From an uncultured Saprospiraceae bacterium (lineage in GTDB: Bacteria; Bacteroidota; Bacteroidia; Chitinophagales; Saprospiraceae): a stretch of 27,351 nucleotides of DNA. The stretch covers positions 1 to 27,351 of the forward strand of contig CAKZLT010000538.1 of the NCBI GenBank assembly GCA_937127195.1. The letters are read 5' to 3'. The notes beneath the pieces were generated by a model. That model saw only the letters and a list, made by a program, of their open reading frames with translations, was not told where the DNA came from and did not search any database. Numbering within the stretch: the first letter of the stretch is position 1; every line of letters starts with the position of its first letter. Position numbers and translations under genes: made by a program. This document shows positions 12,716 to 21,174 of this stretch, one piece after another.

Positions 12716-12853
12716 AATACTGTATAATATCATTATATCAAAGTGATAATTCAGAGCTCGAATTATATATAGAATTAAGAACCCACGCTTGTTAAATGTT
12801 GGCGCACGAAACAGCGCAGGTTCTATTGTTTAATTAAAAACTTTTATAAAGTT

Positions 12854-13618
12854 ATGAAAAATTTTAGACTGTTGGCATTAGCCAGCTTATTAGTTTCGTT
12901 ATTTATTTGGAGTTGCTCAGAAGATAGTGTCAGTACTCCTATTACCAAGTCCAAAAGGTCAGCCCATGTCAATCCGATGGAAATTGTTGGAATTGACCAT
13001 AATGCTTCTATAGAGTATGCTATGGCTAATCTTGATTTGGAGACAGCATCTCTAGAGGATATTTATGCTGCTATTAAAACCTACTTTGTAAATAATACAA
13101 CTGACCAAAGCATAGTTACGGCATTAAATGCAGTAACATTTGCAGAAGCAGAAGGTAAGGTAGGTAATGATAATTTTGGCACAGTAAGTGAATATTTTGC
13201 TGTTAATCCAGATATTTATTCTAGCTACATTCGTAATTACATGGACGATGTAGAAGAAGCTATTATTTCTACCTCTAATTTAACAGAAGCTGAAAATGCA
13301 CTAATCAACCTTGAGGCTGATGTAATTGCGGCTAACCATTCAGAGAAAGACAAGGCTTTAGGAGGCTTGGCAATAGCTAGATATAGCTTGAATTTATGGG
13401 CTGGCTATCTTGAAGATAATGGAGACTCAACCTTTGACGAAGATGATGGAACTACCTCTATTAATATTAGTCCTAAACTATTGAGAATGATAGTTGCAGA
13501 CTTTTTTGCCTATATAGGCGAATTAGAAGGTCAAGGTGCAAATATAAATACTCCTTTAGAGGAAGTCATTAGGCGAGCAACAGCTCAAGCTGCATTTGTT
13601 TCAGCAAGAACACCATAG
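12854..13618 (+). CDS. Exported lipoprotein of unknown function
   Basis: This 254-residue protein has a lipoprotein-type signal peptide: MKNFRLLALASLLVSLFIWS followed by Cys at about residue 21 and an acidic/Ser start (CSEDS), typical of Bacteroidota lipoproteins. The mature part is acidic and mostly helical by composition, with repeated Ala/Glu-rich stretches (LTEAENALINLEADVIAANH) and a C-terminal helical region ending VIRRATAQAAFVSART. I recognise no domain. It follows a roughly 460-base structured gap and is divergent from the ECF sigma gene, so its control may be linked to stress, but no copy of the 35-bp element points in its direction. Confidence 0.75.
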   Translation: MKNFRLLALASLLVSLFIWSCSEDSVSTPITKSKRSAHVNPMEIVGIDHNASIEYAMANLDLETASLEDIYAAIKTYFVNNTTDQSIVTALNAVTFAEAEGKVGNDNFGTVSEYFAVNPDIYSSYIRNYMDDVEEAIISTSNLTEAENALINLEADVIAANHSEKDKALGGLAIARYSLNLWAGYLEDNGDSTFDEDDGTTSINISPKLLRMIVADFFAYIGELEGQGANINTPLEEVIRRATAQAAFVSARTP

Positions 13619-13697
13619 TAAAATGATAAAAAAGAATCAAGTAGCATACTGCAAGAGCTAATATTAACTTGATAATAGACTTAATTCATTAAAAAAA

Positions 13698-13726
13698 CCT
13701 ATCTATTATATTTTATAATAGATAGG
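13698..13726. terminator. Perfect 13-bp hairpin between two small genes
   Basis: CCTATCTATTATA (13698-13710) pairs perfectly with 13714-13726 around TTT. Seven A residues precede it and no T-run follows on the plus strand, so it is a better terminator for minus-strand transcription. It sits 20 bases before the next ATG and could also affect that gene's leader. Confidence 0.6.
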
Positions 13727-13745
13727 TAGTATAATTATAAGAAAA

Positions 13746-14360
13746 ATGAAATACCTAATTATTTTTTTAGTAACTCTATCTAGTAGCAGTTTTTTTCAAA
13801 AAAATATTAATAATGACACATGCCTGTTTGAAGGCGTTTTAAAGGTCAAAAATCAGTTTCCAGATGGAGACACACTTACAAGTATAATAACAATAAGTAA
13901 GAATATTGTTAGAATAGATTCTGATAATTATGAGACTATTATTACAGATTATCAAAAGGGGAATACAAAATATTTTGATGTAGATAAAAATTTAGTAGAT
14001 GAAGGAAACTCTGAAAGAACTATAGAGTCTTCAACAAGAAAGTTAGACCTTCCTAAAAAGCAAATACTAGGTTATGAGTGTTCTGCGTATGAAAATATCA
14101 CAGAAGAAATGTTTAAATTTGGTCATATAACCCAAATAAAGACTATTTTTTGGGTGGTAGAGGAACTAAATAGTTGTTTGTATTCTAAATATAAAAGACT
14201 AAACCTTCTTTTTTCTAACCCACTTGATAAGATAGCATTAAGAACAGAAAGACAAATCGTAGAAGATGCTATAGATAGAAAAAACATAATAATCTCAGAA
14301 GTACAAGAAATTAGCATAGAGAAAATTGATTATGATTTGAGAGAGATTAATAACAAATAA
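13746..14360 (+). CDS. Secreted/periplasmic protein, possibly DUF4412/GLPGLI-like
   Basis: This 204-residue protein has an N-terminal hydrophobic segment (MKYLIIFLVTLSSSSFF) that looks like a signal peptide. The body alternates short beta-like strands (CLFEGVLKVKNQF, TSIITISKNIVRID). It has a mid-protein segment, RKLDLPKKQILGYECSAYEN, which resembles the 'k-kILGY-CkkA' feature of DUF4412/GLPGLI-type Bacteroidota exported proteins. That assignment is tentative and based on one motif. The C-terminal third is charged and helical. It is convergent with the histidine kinase gene, sharing the bidirectional terminator at 14361-14407. Function is unknown. Confidence 0.65.
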   Translation: MKYLIIFLVTLSSSSFFQKNINNDTCLFEGVLKVKNQFPDGDTLTSIITISKNIVRIDSDNYETIITDYQKGNTKYFDVDKNLVDEGNSERTIESSTRKLDLPKKQILGYECSAYENITEEMFKFGHITQIKTIFWVVEELNSCLYSKYKRLNLLFSNPLDKIALRTERQIVEDAIDRKNIIISEVQEISIEKIDYDLREINNK

Positions 14361-14407
14361 TTGAAAACGCCTTAATTCTTATATAGCAAGAATTAAGGCA
14401 TTTTCAA
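14361..14407. terminator. Bidirectional terminator
   Basis: The arms 14361-14380 and 14388-14407 pair nearly perfectly (GCCTTAATTCTT against AAGAATTAAGGC, extended by AAAA/TTTT) around ATATAGC. It lies between two converging genes and has an A-rich start and T-rich end, so it should work in both directions. Confidence 0.88.
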
Positions 14408-14416
14408 TCCAAAAAT

Positions 14417-17380
14417 CTACTTAAACGGAATCTTCAAAGTCACCAAAGTTCCCAACGCTTTTCCGTCTTCTTCCAAATCCGTAATCTGCATCAAAGTACT
14501 TTCATCTGCCCCATTAGAAAACAAGCCCAAACGCTTGACCGTGTTCGCAATTCCTGTTGATTTGTGGTTTTCCGAACGATTTTCATTCGCTTTAGAAGCA
14601 GCTTTTCTACCGACACCATTATCTAATACTGTACAAATTACAAATTCTTCTGACTGTTCAAAATGAAGCGTCAGCTTTGATTCTCCTTCTTTGGGCATCA
14701 ATCCGTGCCAAATGGCATTCTCCAAAAATGGCTGAATAATCATCGACGGAATTTCTGTATCATAATCATTTATCTCATCATCCATTTGAATTTCATATTC
14801 AAATTTATTCTCAAAGCGAAGCATTTCTAACTCCAAATATAATTTGAGTGTTTCGATTTCTTCATTGATAGAAATGTAAGAATGCTTTGAATTTTCGAGA
14901 ACGCGGCGTATCAATTTCGAAAATCTCGACAAATAATAATTTGCTGACATTTCATCCTCCATCGTTATAAAATGCTGAATAGAATTCAAGGCATTAAACA
15001 CAAAATGCGGATTCATTTGTGCGCGCAAAGCCATTTGTTCCGATTCTACAATCTGGCGACGAAGTTGTTCTTTTTGCTTTTTATTCTCAGAAGCGTAATT
15101 AAAAACGAAATACCCAATGCCGCCAATTGTTAACACACTAATCAACCTGAACCACCAAGTTGCCCACCACGGCGACCGAATCACAAACTTCACCATTGCA
15201 GGCGTTTTGCTCGCCACGCCATCAATATTCACTGCTCGAACATTGAAAGTATAAGTCCCTGGACGCAAGTCAGGATACTGAGCCTCAGGCACATAGGAAG
15301 TTACCCAATCTTTATCAATACCTTCCATCATGTATTCGTAGCTAATCCGATTGCCGCTCCGAAACGAAATTCCTGTGTAGCCAATTCTAATATTATCTTC
15401 ATTGTAAGGCAAGTTATAAGCCGCGTGAATACTCGTATCGCGTTCCCAAATTTTGATATTAGTAATATAAATCGGTGGAGGAACAGAAGTATTTTTTTTA
15501 GGCTTTTCATCAAAATAAGAAAGCCCGTCCGAGGTTGCCATCCAAACGCGGTCATTGTCCGCATAAATAGACCGAATATCATTAGAAGCCAAGTTATCCG
15601 ACTCCGAATAATTCACTATAAAGTCCAAACTCAAATCATCGGGATTAATTTTAAAATGGCTAATTCCCGTATTTGCCGCCATCCAAATCGTGTTGTCTTC
15701 TCGTTCTATAAACAAATCTCGACACAGGTTACCAACCAATCCATTACGCGCAGTAATATGTCTAATATCATCGCCTTTCTTCAATATCAAACCATTTCCA
15801 GAACAAATACACAAAATACCATTCGTTGTTTTTTCTAAATCCGAAACGCGACTTTCAAAAAATTTACTCTTACTTTTTTGGGCAATGACTTCTTTTCCAT
15901 CATAAAAATACAACCCTTGATTCGAACCAATCCAAGCCGTACTATCACTATTCGGATAAACTGCCGTAGCACGCTTATCCCAAATTTCACTCGTTGCCCC
16001 TGTTCGCGAAATTTTATAAACGCCATTACTCGTCGAAATAAAAACATTGCATTGTTGGTCTTTTTTGAGTGCTTTTAAATTTTGAACTTCTGCCTTTATT
16101 TTCTTTCCCCAGACTTTTAGTCCCATGTCGCTACTCGCCCAAATATGCTTTTCTTCATCCACCAAAATACTCGTAATTCGATTATAACCACGCGCATTTT
16201 TTTTGCCAAATTCCCTCAAAGCAATCGAACCATCTGGTTCTAATACATTGATTTGACCATTATCATTTCCAACATAAATGCGTCCATTTGGGTCACCTGT
16301 CACTGCATATAAGTCATTTGAAGCCAAATTTTGATTTGTGGTATAAGTCAAAACAGAATTTTTTGGTAACATAAAAACACCATCACCGAGCGTCGAAAAC
16401 CAAAAATTTCCTTCCGTATCTTTCAAAAAATAAGAAACCGCTTTATTCGCCAAATACTGCGTTCCAACTATTGGATTTCTAAAAAAACTATCAATTTCAT
16501 ACAAACCATTTCCCAAAGTTCCGACTAATAATTGCCCTTTTTCAGTGACATCCAAAGGAAGTAAATTACCTTGACTCAACGCGCTTCCGTCATAATACGC
16601 CTCAAAATCATTATTTTTATAAAGAAAAATCTCTTTATTACGTTTGCTATGCGTTGCTAATATTTGTTTTTTATTAAAAAAATGTATCTGAGAAACTTCA
16701 TTAGAATAGAATTTCTGAAGAGTGATTTTTCTTGTTTCGGGATTAAAACTGTATTCTGCGTGAGAAGTCAAAACGCTAATATTATTCATTGATACTTCCC
16801 TAAAACCAACTACTTTTATATTTGTATCAAATCTATTTTTGTTGTTTTCTTTTTTAAAAAAATCGTCCACCTGTTTTTGCAAGCCTGTTGCATATTTCTT
16901 AATCACTTGATTATCTGCTGTCAAAACCACAAAACCACGATTACTAGCCGCAAAATAAACGTTGCCTTGACTATCTTCAAAAATCTGAGTTACCCATTCG
17001 CCAAGTTCCATTTCCTTAAAAAAAGGAAAATCCAGTTCATTATATATATAACCATTCTGAAAGAAAGCAAACTTACCATTATACGAACGCGTCCAAAGTC
17101 GCCCCTTACTATCCTCAAAAAGTCCAAAAACTTCATTATCTGCCAACCCGTCATCCATCGTGAAATTCTCGATATATGTTCCGTCAAAGCGCGTAATTCC
17201 TGCTTCTGTACAAAACCAAACGTAACCTTTACTATCCTGAAAAACTTGATAAACTGTCGAACTAGGCAAACCCTCCGAGACATCAAAGTGACGGAATTTG
17301 GGTTCTTGAGCCGTTAAGGAAATCGACCAAAATACAACCAAAACAAAGGAAATAATATTAGAAAGTGTTTGTTTATTCAT
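14417..17380 (-). CDS. Membrane sensor histidine kinase, propeller + Y_Y_Y + LytS-type kinase
   Basis: This large hybrid sensor has 987 residues from the ATG at 17380. An ATG at 17401 is in frame, but 17380 gives a cleaner signal peptide (MNKQTLSNIISFVLVVFWSI). Numbering from 17401, two-component-regulator propeller repeats fill about 35-650 (GLPSSTVYQVFQDSKGYVWF, DGLADNEVFGLFEDSKGRLW, NDLYAVTGDPNGRIYV). A Y_Y_Y domain spans about 660-743, a membrane helix 745-770, and a coiled linker 771-794. The His_kinase domain has H799 in QMNPHFVFNALNSIQHF, and the ATPase has the N box FLENAIWHG (N895) and DNGVG (927-931). The periplasmic propeller should bind an outside ligand. No LytTR response regulator is adjacent, so its partner is elsewhere. 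It is divergent from the RND pump. Confidence 0.93.
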   Translation of the reverse strand: MNKQTLSNIISFVLVVFWSISLTAQEPKFRHFDVSEGLPSSTVYQVFQDSKGYVWFCTEAGITRFDGTYIENFTMDDGLADNEVFGLFEDSKGRLWTRSYNGKFAFFQNGYIYNELDFPFFKEMELGEWVTQIFEDSQGNVYFAASNRGFVVLTADNQVIKKYATGLQKQVDDFFKKENNKNRFDTNIKVVGFREVSMNNISVLTSHAEYSFNPETRKITLQKFYSNEVSQIHFFNKKQILATHSKRNKEIFLYKNNDFEAYYDGSALSQGNLLPLDVTEKGQLLVGTLGNGLYEIDSFFRNPIVGTQYLANKAVSYFLKDTEGNFWFSTLGDGVFMLPKNSVLTYTTNQNLASNDLYAVTGDPNGRIYVGNDNGQINVLEPDGSIALREFGKKNARGYNRITSILVDEEKHIWASSDMGLKVWGKKIKAEVQNLKALKKDQQCNVFISTSNGVYKISRTGATSEIWDKRATAVYPNSDSTAWIGSNQGLYFYDGKEVIAQKSKSKFFESRVSDLEKTTNGILCICSGNGLILKKGDDIRHITARNGLVGNLCRDLFIEREDNTIWMAANTGISHFKINPDDLSLDFIVNYSESDNLASNDIRSIYADNDRVWMATSDGLSYFDEKPKKNTSVPPPIYITNIKIWERDTSIHAAYNLPYNEDNIRIGYTGISFRSGNRISYEYMMEGIDKDWVTSYVPEAQYPDLRPGTYTFNVRAVNIDGVASKTPAMVKFVIRSPWWATWWFRLISVLTIGGIGYFVFNYASENKKQKEQLRRQIVESEQMALRAQMNPHFVFNALNSIQHFITMEDEMSANYYLSRFSKLIRRVLENSKHSYISINEEIETLKLYLELEMLRFENKFEYEIQMDDEINDYDTEIPSMIIQPFLENAIWHGLMPKEGESKLTLHFEQSEEFVICTVLDNGVGRKAASKANENRSENHKSTGIANTVKRLGLFSNGADESTLMQITDLEEDGKALGTLVTLKIPFK

Positions 17381-17434
17381 ATTTGGTTTTGATAAAATCA
17401 TACCATCAAATTCATTAGACAGTACTGTTTATTC

Positions 17435-17442
17435 CAAATTTA
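17435..17442 (-). promoter_or_regulatory. Candidate -7 box for the histidine kinase
   Basis: On the minus strand this reads TAAATTTG, matching TAnnTTTG, about 55 bases before the preferred kinase start at 17380. This supports the downstream start, since the ATG at 17401 would have a leader under 30 bases. Confidence 0.4.
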
Positions 17443-17629
17443 AAGAAAAATATCTAAAACCTTATTAATACACAGCGTTGTTACCAAGCATCGGATACCT
17501 CACAATCGAATTACGCGCAAATTCAAACAAAAAAAATTTAAACCTAAAAGAATTAGGTCTGTTATGATTCAATTGTCATTTTAGAAAAAGGGAACTGCTA
17601 TTTCTCATCTTTTTTAAAAGAACTTTAGT

Positions 17630-17637
17630 TATTTTTG
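17630..17637 (+). promoter_or_regulatory. Candidate -7 box for the RND pump
   Basis: TATTTTTG matches TAnnTTTG and lies 48 bases upstream of the permease ATG. It faces away from the kinase promoter in the 280-base divergent gap. Confidence 0.45.
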
Positions 17638-17684
17638 CTTTTAATATAGATGAAGAATTATTGATGAAGATTTAACCATAAGGA

Positions 17685-20600
17685 ATGAAAACTGTAATAG
17701 AGTTTTTTGTAAAATATAAAATATTCGCGAATGTCATTATTTTAATCATAATGGGGTTCGGGATTTTCAGCTTACTCAAGTTAAAGCATTCTAGCTTTCC
17801 CTTAGTGCCTTCAACGAATGTACTCGCTACGGTTATTTATCCTGGTGCATCGCCTCAAGAAGTCGAAGAAGGCATTATTCTCAAAATCGAACAAGGGCTT
17901 GAAGGCGTTGAAGGTATTAAGAAGGTTACTTCGGTTTCTTCTGAGAACTTAGGCTCTGTTAATGTCGAAATTTACAGTAGTTACGACATTGATAAAATGG
18001 TTACCGAAGTCAAAAACGCCGTTGACCAAATCAGTTCTTTTCCGACAGGTGCAGAAAAACCAACCGTTTACAAAAGACCATCATTAAGTCCCGTTGCGAG
18101 AATGGTATTGCAAGGAGACGCGAGTTTGCTCAATCTCAAAAAATACGCAGACATTATTCAAGATGAACTTTTGCAAGACCCTTTGATGTCGCAAGTTGAA
18201 GTAACAGGTATCCCAAACTTAGAGATTTCTGTCGAAGTTCCAGAAATGGTTTTACGTCGTTACCAACTGACTTTTGATGATATTGCAGCAGCAATTCGCG
18301 TCAATAATACAGATATTTCGGCTGGTTCTATCAAGTCTGCTGACGAAGAAATTCTTATTCGCTCCAACTCGAAGGTTTATGAAGCGGCTCAAATGGAAGA
18401 TATTGTTTTACGTTCTCGTGCAGACGGAAGTCAAATTCGATTAGGCGAGATTGCCACAATCAAAGAACAATTCGCAGATAGTCCAACCAAATTATTATAC
18501 AATGGGAATAACGCAATTGGGATTACTGTCAATAAATTAGTATCAGAAGATATTCTAAAAATCAAAGCTAGATTATCAGAATATATAACCGACTTTAACC
18601 TTAATCATCCAGATGCTCAATTAGAAATTACGACCGATTTCTCAAAAAACTTAATCGACCGACGCAATTTATTGTTAAATAATGGCGGCACAGGTTTATT
18701 CCTTGTTTTGATTGTTTTAGGTTTATTTTTGAGTTTAAAATTATCAGGTTGGGTGGCGTTTGGTATTCCATTTTCATTTGCTGGAATGTTCATAGCTTAT
18801 AGTTTAATGGGTGGTACAATCAACCTTATTTCACTTTTCGGGATGATTTTAGTGATTGGGATTCTGGTAGATGATGGTATTGTAATCGCCGAGAATGTCT
18901 ATTCGCACTTCGAGCGGGGCAAATCCCCAATGCGTGCCGCAATTGATGGTTCAGCCGAAATATTACCATCTGTTTTCGTTTCTGTGATGACAACTATTAT
19001 GCTATTTTTAATTTTCTTTGTCGCAGAAGGCTTCTTCGGGACGGTGACTCAAACTATTGCTACGGTCGTGATTTTGACCTTACTCTTTTCATTAATTGAA
19101 GCTGTTTTGGTCTTACCTTCTCACTTAGCAGCACGTTCTGTGCTAGAAACCTCCAAAGAAAAATCTAAAAATATAATCGTTCGTTTCTTTACCGCAATTA
19201 GAGATAATTTTGAAAAATTCATCAATTTTATGCGCGACAAGGTTTATGGAAACTTACTAAAAGTAGTTATTCGTAACCGATATATTTTTGGATTAATCCC
19301 GATTTTGTTCAGTGCTTTAGTTATTTCTGCCCTAGTTGGTCAGCGTATTAAGTTCACGTTTTTTCCTCAAATCCCTTCAGATAACGTTTCCATAGGCGTT
19401 GTATTTGCTGCTGGTACGCGCGAAAATGTCACCGAACAAAAACTCAAAGACCTGACTACCAAAGTGTTTTCTATCAACGATTTTTATAAAAAAGAATACA
19501 ACATCTACCCAATGATAGAAAATATTCAAGCAAATATTGGGTCTGGTGCTGGCGAAACAGGAAGCAATGTTGGTTCTCTAACCGCTTCGTTGATTGATGG
19601 TAAAAAGCGTGGAAAAATCACCGATACCGAAATCGCTCAAAAAATGTCGGAAGCCATCGGAAAATTGCCCGAAGCTCAAAAACTCATTGTTGGAGGTGGA
19701 GGTAATCGTTTTGGAATGCCTGTTTCTTACAGTTTGAGGAGTACCGATTTTGAGCAAATCAAAGGTTTTTCGGATGAGTTAAAAGCTGCATTAAAAGCAG
19801 ACCCAGAACTCAAAGACGTGGTAGATAATAATGTAATAGGTACGCGAGAAGTTAATATTGAACTCAAACCAAAGGCTTACGCACTCGGTTTGACGCGTCA
19901 AGAAATCGCTAGGCAAATCCGTCAAGGCTTTTTTGGTGAAGAGGTTCAACGCCTACAAAAAGGTAAAAATGAGTTGCGTGTTTGGGTGCGATACACAGCC
20001 GATGACCGAAAAAGTATCGGAAAACTCGAAGAAATGCGCATCAAAACCAGACAAGGACAAGAATTTCCTTTGAAGGATTTGGTTAATTATGATATTGATA
20101 GAAGTATCGTCAGCATCAATCATTTAGATGGTGGTCGCGAGATACGAGTAGATGCAGATATTATTAATATTGGCGTTGCAGTTCCTGCCAAATTAGCCGC
20201 TTTAGAAAAGGATGTGTTTCCTCTTTTATATCAAAAATACCCTGCTGTAACCATTAGTCAACAAGGTCAAGCACAAGAAACCGCAGAATTAAAAGCCAAT
20301 ATTATACCTGCATTTTTAATGGTATTTATCTGTATGTTACTCTTAGTTGCCTTAATTTTCCGTTCATTTGGACAAGCATTTTTGATGTTACCGATGATAA
20401 TTGTTGGTCTATTCTGTGCGATCCTGGGACACGGAATCGAAGATGCACTACAAGGTTCTCGAATTGTCCCCGTTTCCATTTTGAGTATTTTTGGTATTTT
20501 GGCTTTGATTGGTGTAATTGTTAATGACACGGTTATCTTTTTAAATAAATTCAACCTGCTTATCGCAGAAGGCTATAATATGAAAAAGGCTGTTTTTGAG

Positions 20601-20900
20601 GCTGGAATTGCACGTTTTAGAGCAATTGTTTTAACTTCTATCACAACAGTCGTTGGTCTATACCCAATTATTTTGGAGCAAAGTTTTCAAGCCGAATTTC
20701 TAAAACCTTTAGCTATTTCAATGGCTTATGGTGTATTATTTGGAACGACATTTATATTGGTTTCTTTCCCTGCTTACATCATGATTGCCAATGATATGCG
20801 TCGAGGTACGACGTTTTTATTAAAAGGCGTTTGGAAAAAAGCGGAAGAAGTTGAACCTGCTTACGTGGAGAAAAAACGATTAGCGGAATTGGAAGAGTAA
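17685..20900 (+). CDS. RND efflux transporter permease subunit (AcrB/ACR_tran family)
   Basis: This inner-membrane proton-driven export pump of the resistance-nodulation-division superfamily has 1071 residues, standard length. The N terminus has the first membrane helix and the family signature FPLVPSTNVLATVIYPGASP, then the periplasmic porter domain (LEGVEGIKKVTSVSSENLGS). The proton-relay motif of membrane helix 4 is GILVDDGIVIAENVYSHFER, with D396-D397. The second half repeats the arrangement, with helix-10 motif LIGVIVNDTVIFLNKFN (N947-D948). TolC follows after a highly structured 274-base gap, but no adaptor is encoded beside it; the adaptor at 2597 is the only one in the window. The substrate (drug, lipid, metal or metabolite) cannot be told. 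The adjacent divergent histidine kinase is a candidate regulator. Confidence 0.95.
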   Translation: MKTVIEFFVKYKIFANVIILIIMGFGIFSLLKLKHSSFPLVPSTNVLATVIYPGASPQEVEEGIILKIEQGLEGVEGIKKVTSVSSENLGSVNVEIYSSYDIDKMVTEVKNAVDQISSFPTGAEKPTVYKRPSLSPVARMVLQGDASLLNLKKYADIIQDELLQDPLMSQVEVTGIPNLEISVEVPEMVLRRYQLTFDDIAAAIRVNNTDISAGSIKSADEEILIRSNSKVYEAAQMEDIVLRSRADGSQIRLGEIATIKEQFADSPTKLLYNGNNAIGITVNKLVSEDILKIKARLSEYITDFNLNHPDAQLEITTDFSKNLIDRRNLLLNNGGTGLFLVLIVLGLFLSLKLSGWVAFGIPFSFAGMFIAYSLMGGTINLISLFGMILVIGILVDDGIVIAENVYSHFERGKSPMRAAIDGSAEILPSVFVSVMTTIMLFLIFFVAEGFFGTVTQTIATVVILTLLFSLIEAVLVLPSHLAARSVLETSKEKSKNIIVRFFTAIRDNFEKFINFMRDKVYGNLLKVVIRNRYIFGLIPILFSALVISALVGQRIKFTFFPQIPSDNVSIGVVFAAGTRENVTEQKLKDLTTKVFSINDFYKKEYNIYPMIENIQANIGSGAGETGSNVGSLTASLIDGKKRGKITDTEIAQKMSEAIGKLPEAQKLIVGGGGNRFGMPVSYSLRSTDFEQIKGFSDELKAALKADPELKDVVDNNVIGTREVNIELKPKAYALGLTRQEIARQIRQGFFGEEVQRLQKGKNELRVWVRYTADDRKSIGKLEEMRIKTRQGQEFPLKDLVNYDIDRSIVSINHLDGGREIRVDADIINIGVAVPAKLAALEKDVFPLLYQKYPAVTISQQGQAQETAELKANIIPAFLMVFICMLLLVALIFRSFGQAFLMLPMIIVGLFCAILGHGIEDALQGSRIVPVSILSIFGILALIGVIVNDTVIFLNKFNLLIAEGYNMKKAVFEAGIARFRAIVLTSITTVVGLYPIILEQSFQAEFLKPLAISMAYGVLFGTTFILVSFPAYIMIANDMRRGTTFLLKGVWKKAEEVEPAYVEKKRLAELEE

Positions 20901-20906
20901 GGTTTG

Positions 20907-21152
20907 TTTCACGCAGAGTTCGGGGAGAAGCAGAGTGCGCAGAGTATTTTTGCGTTTGATTTGGCGGTTATTTCTCGCAGAGACGCAGGAGAAGTAGAGT
21001 TTTGGGAGGTATTTTTTGTTTTTTTTATAAAAAATGCTACAAATAAAATACTCTGCGCCCTCTGCTTCTCCCCAAACTCTGCGTGAAAAAAGACGTAACA
21101 AAAGCCAAAAACACCTCCGTGCCCTCTGCTTCTCCCGAACTCTGCGTGAAAT
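20907..21152. repeat. Four-arm inverted repeat between the pump and TolC genes
   Basis: Four related arms of about 44 bases are arranged as L1 (20907-20950), L2 (about 20969-21014), R1 (21045-21088) and R2 (about 21109-21152). L1 and R1 are complementary at 42 of 44 positions. R2 repeats the core of R1 (CTCTGCTTCTCCC, AACTCTGCGTGAA) and also pairs with L1 and, less well, L2. The wording (CGCAGAG) is of the type found in dispersed intergenic repeats of several bacterial phyla. It could form alternative large hairpins in the mRNA between the pump and TolC genes. Confidence 0.8.
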
Positions 21153-21174
21153 AAACAAACTAAAATAAAGAACT

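Larger units (their letters stand above)
12386..12853. other. Gene-free divergent gap with structured leader
   Basis: No gene is apparent. It holds the 35-bp element (12389-12423), a T-run at about 12538-12548, and then several inverted repeats: 12593-12601 with 12620-12628 (AAGAAGGAA/TTCCTTCTT), 12630-12634 with 12640-12644 (GATGC/GCATC), the palindrome at 12688-12715, and 12778-12783 with 12819-12824 (AGAACC/GGTTCT). These would form a folded leader for the lipoprotein gene or could be a small RNA. Confidence 0.6.

Noticed and set aside
20880..21158. Minus-strand open frame of 92 codons across the gap between the RND and TolC genes
   Set aside because: Its translation (RRVREKQRARR, RRVWGEAEGAE) is only the inverted-repeat arms read as protein, with no independent coding signal.
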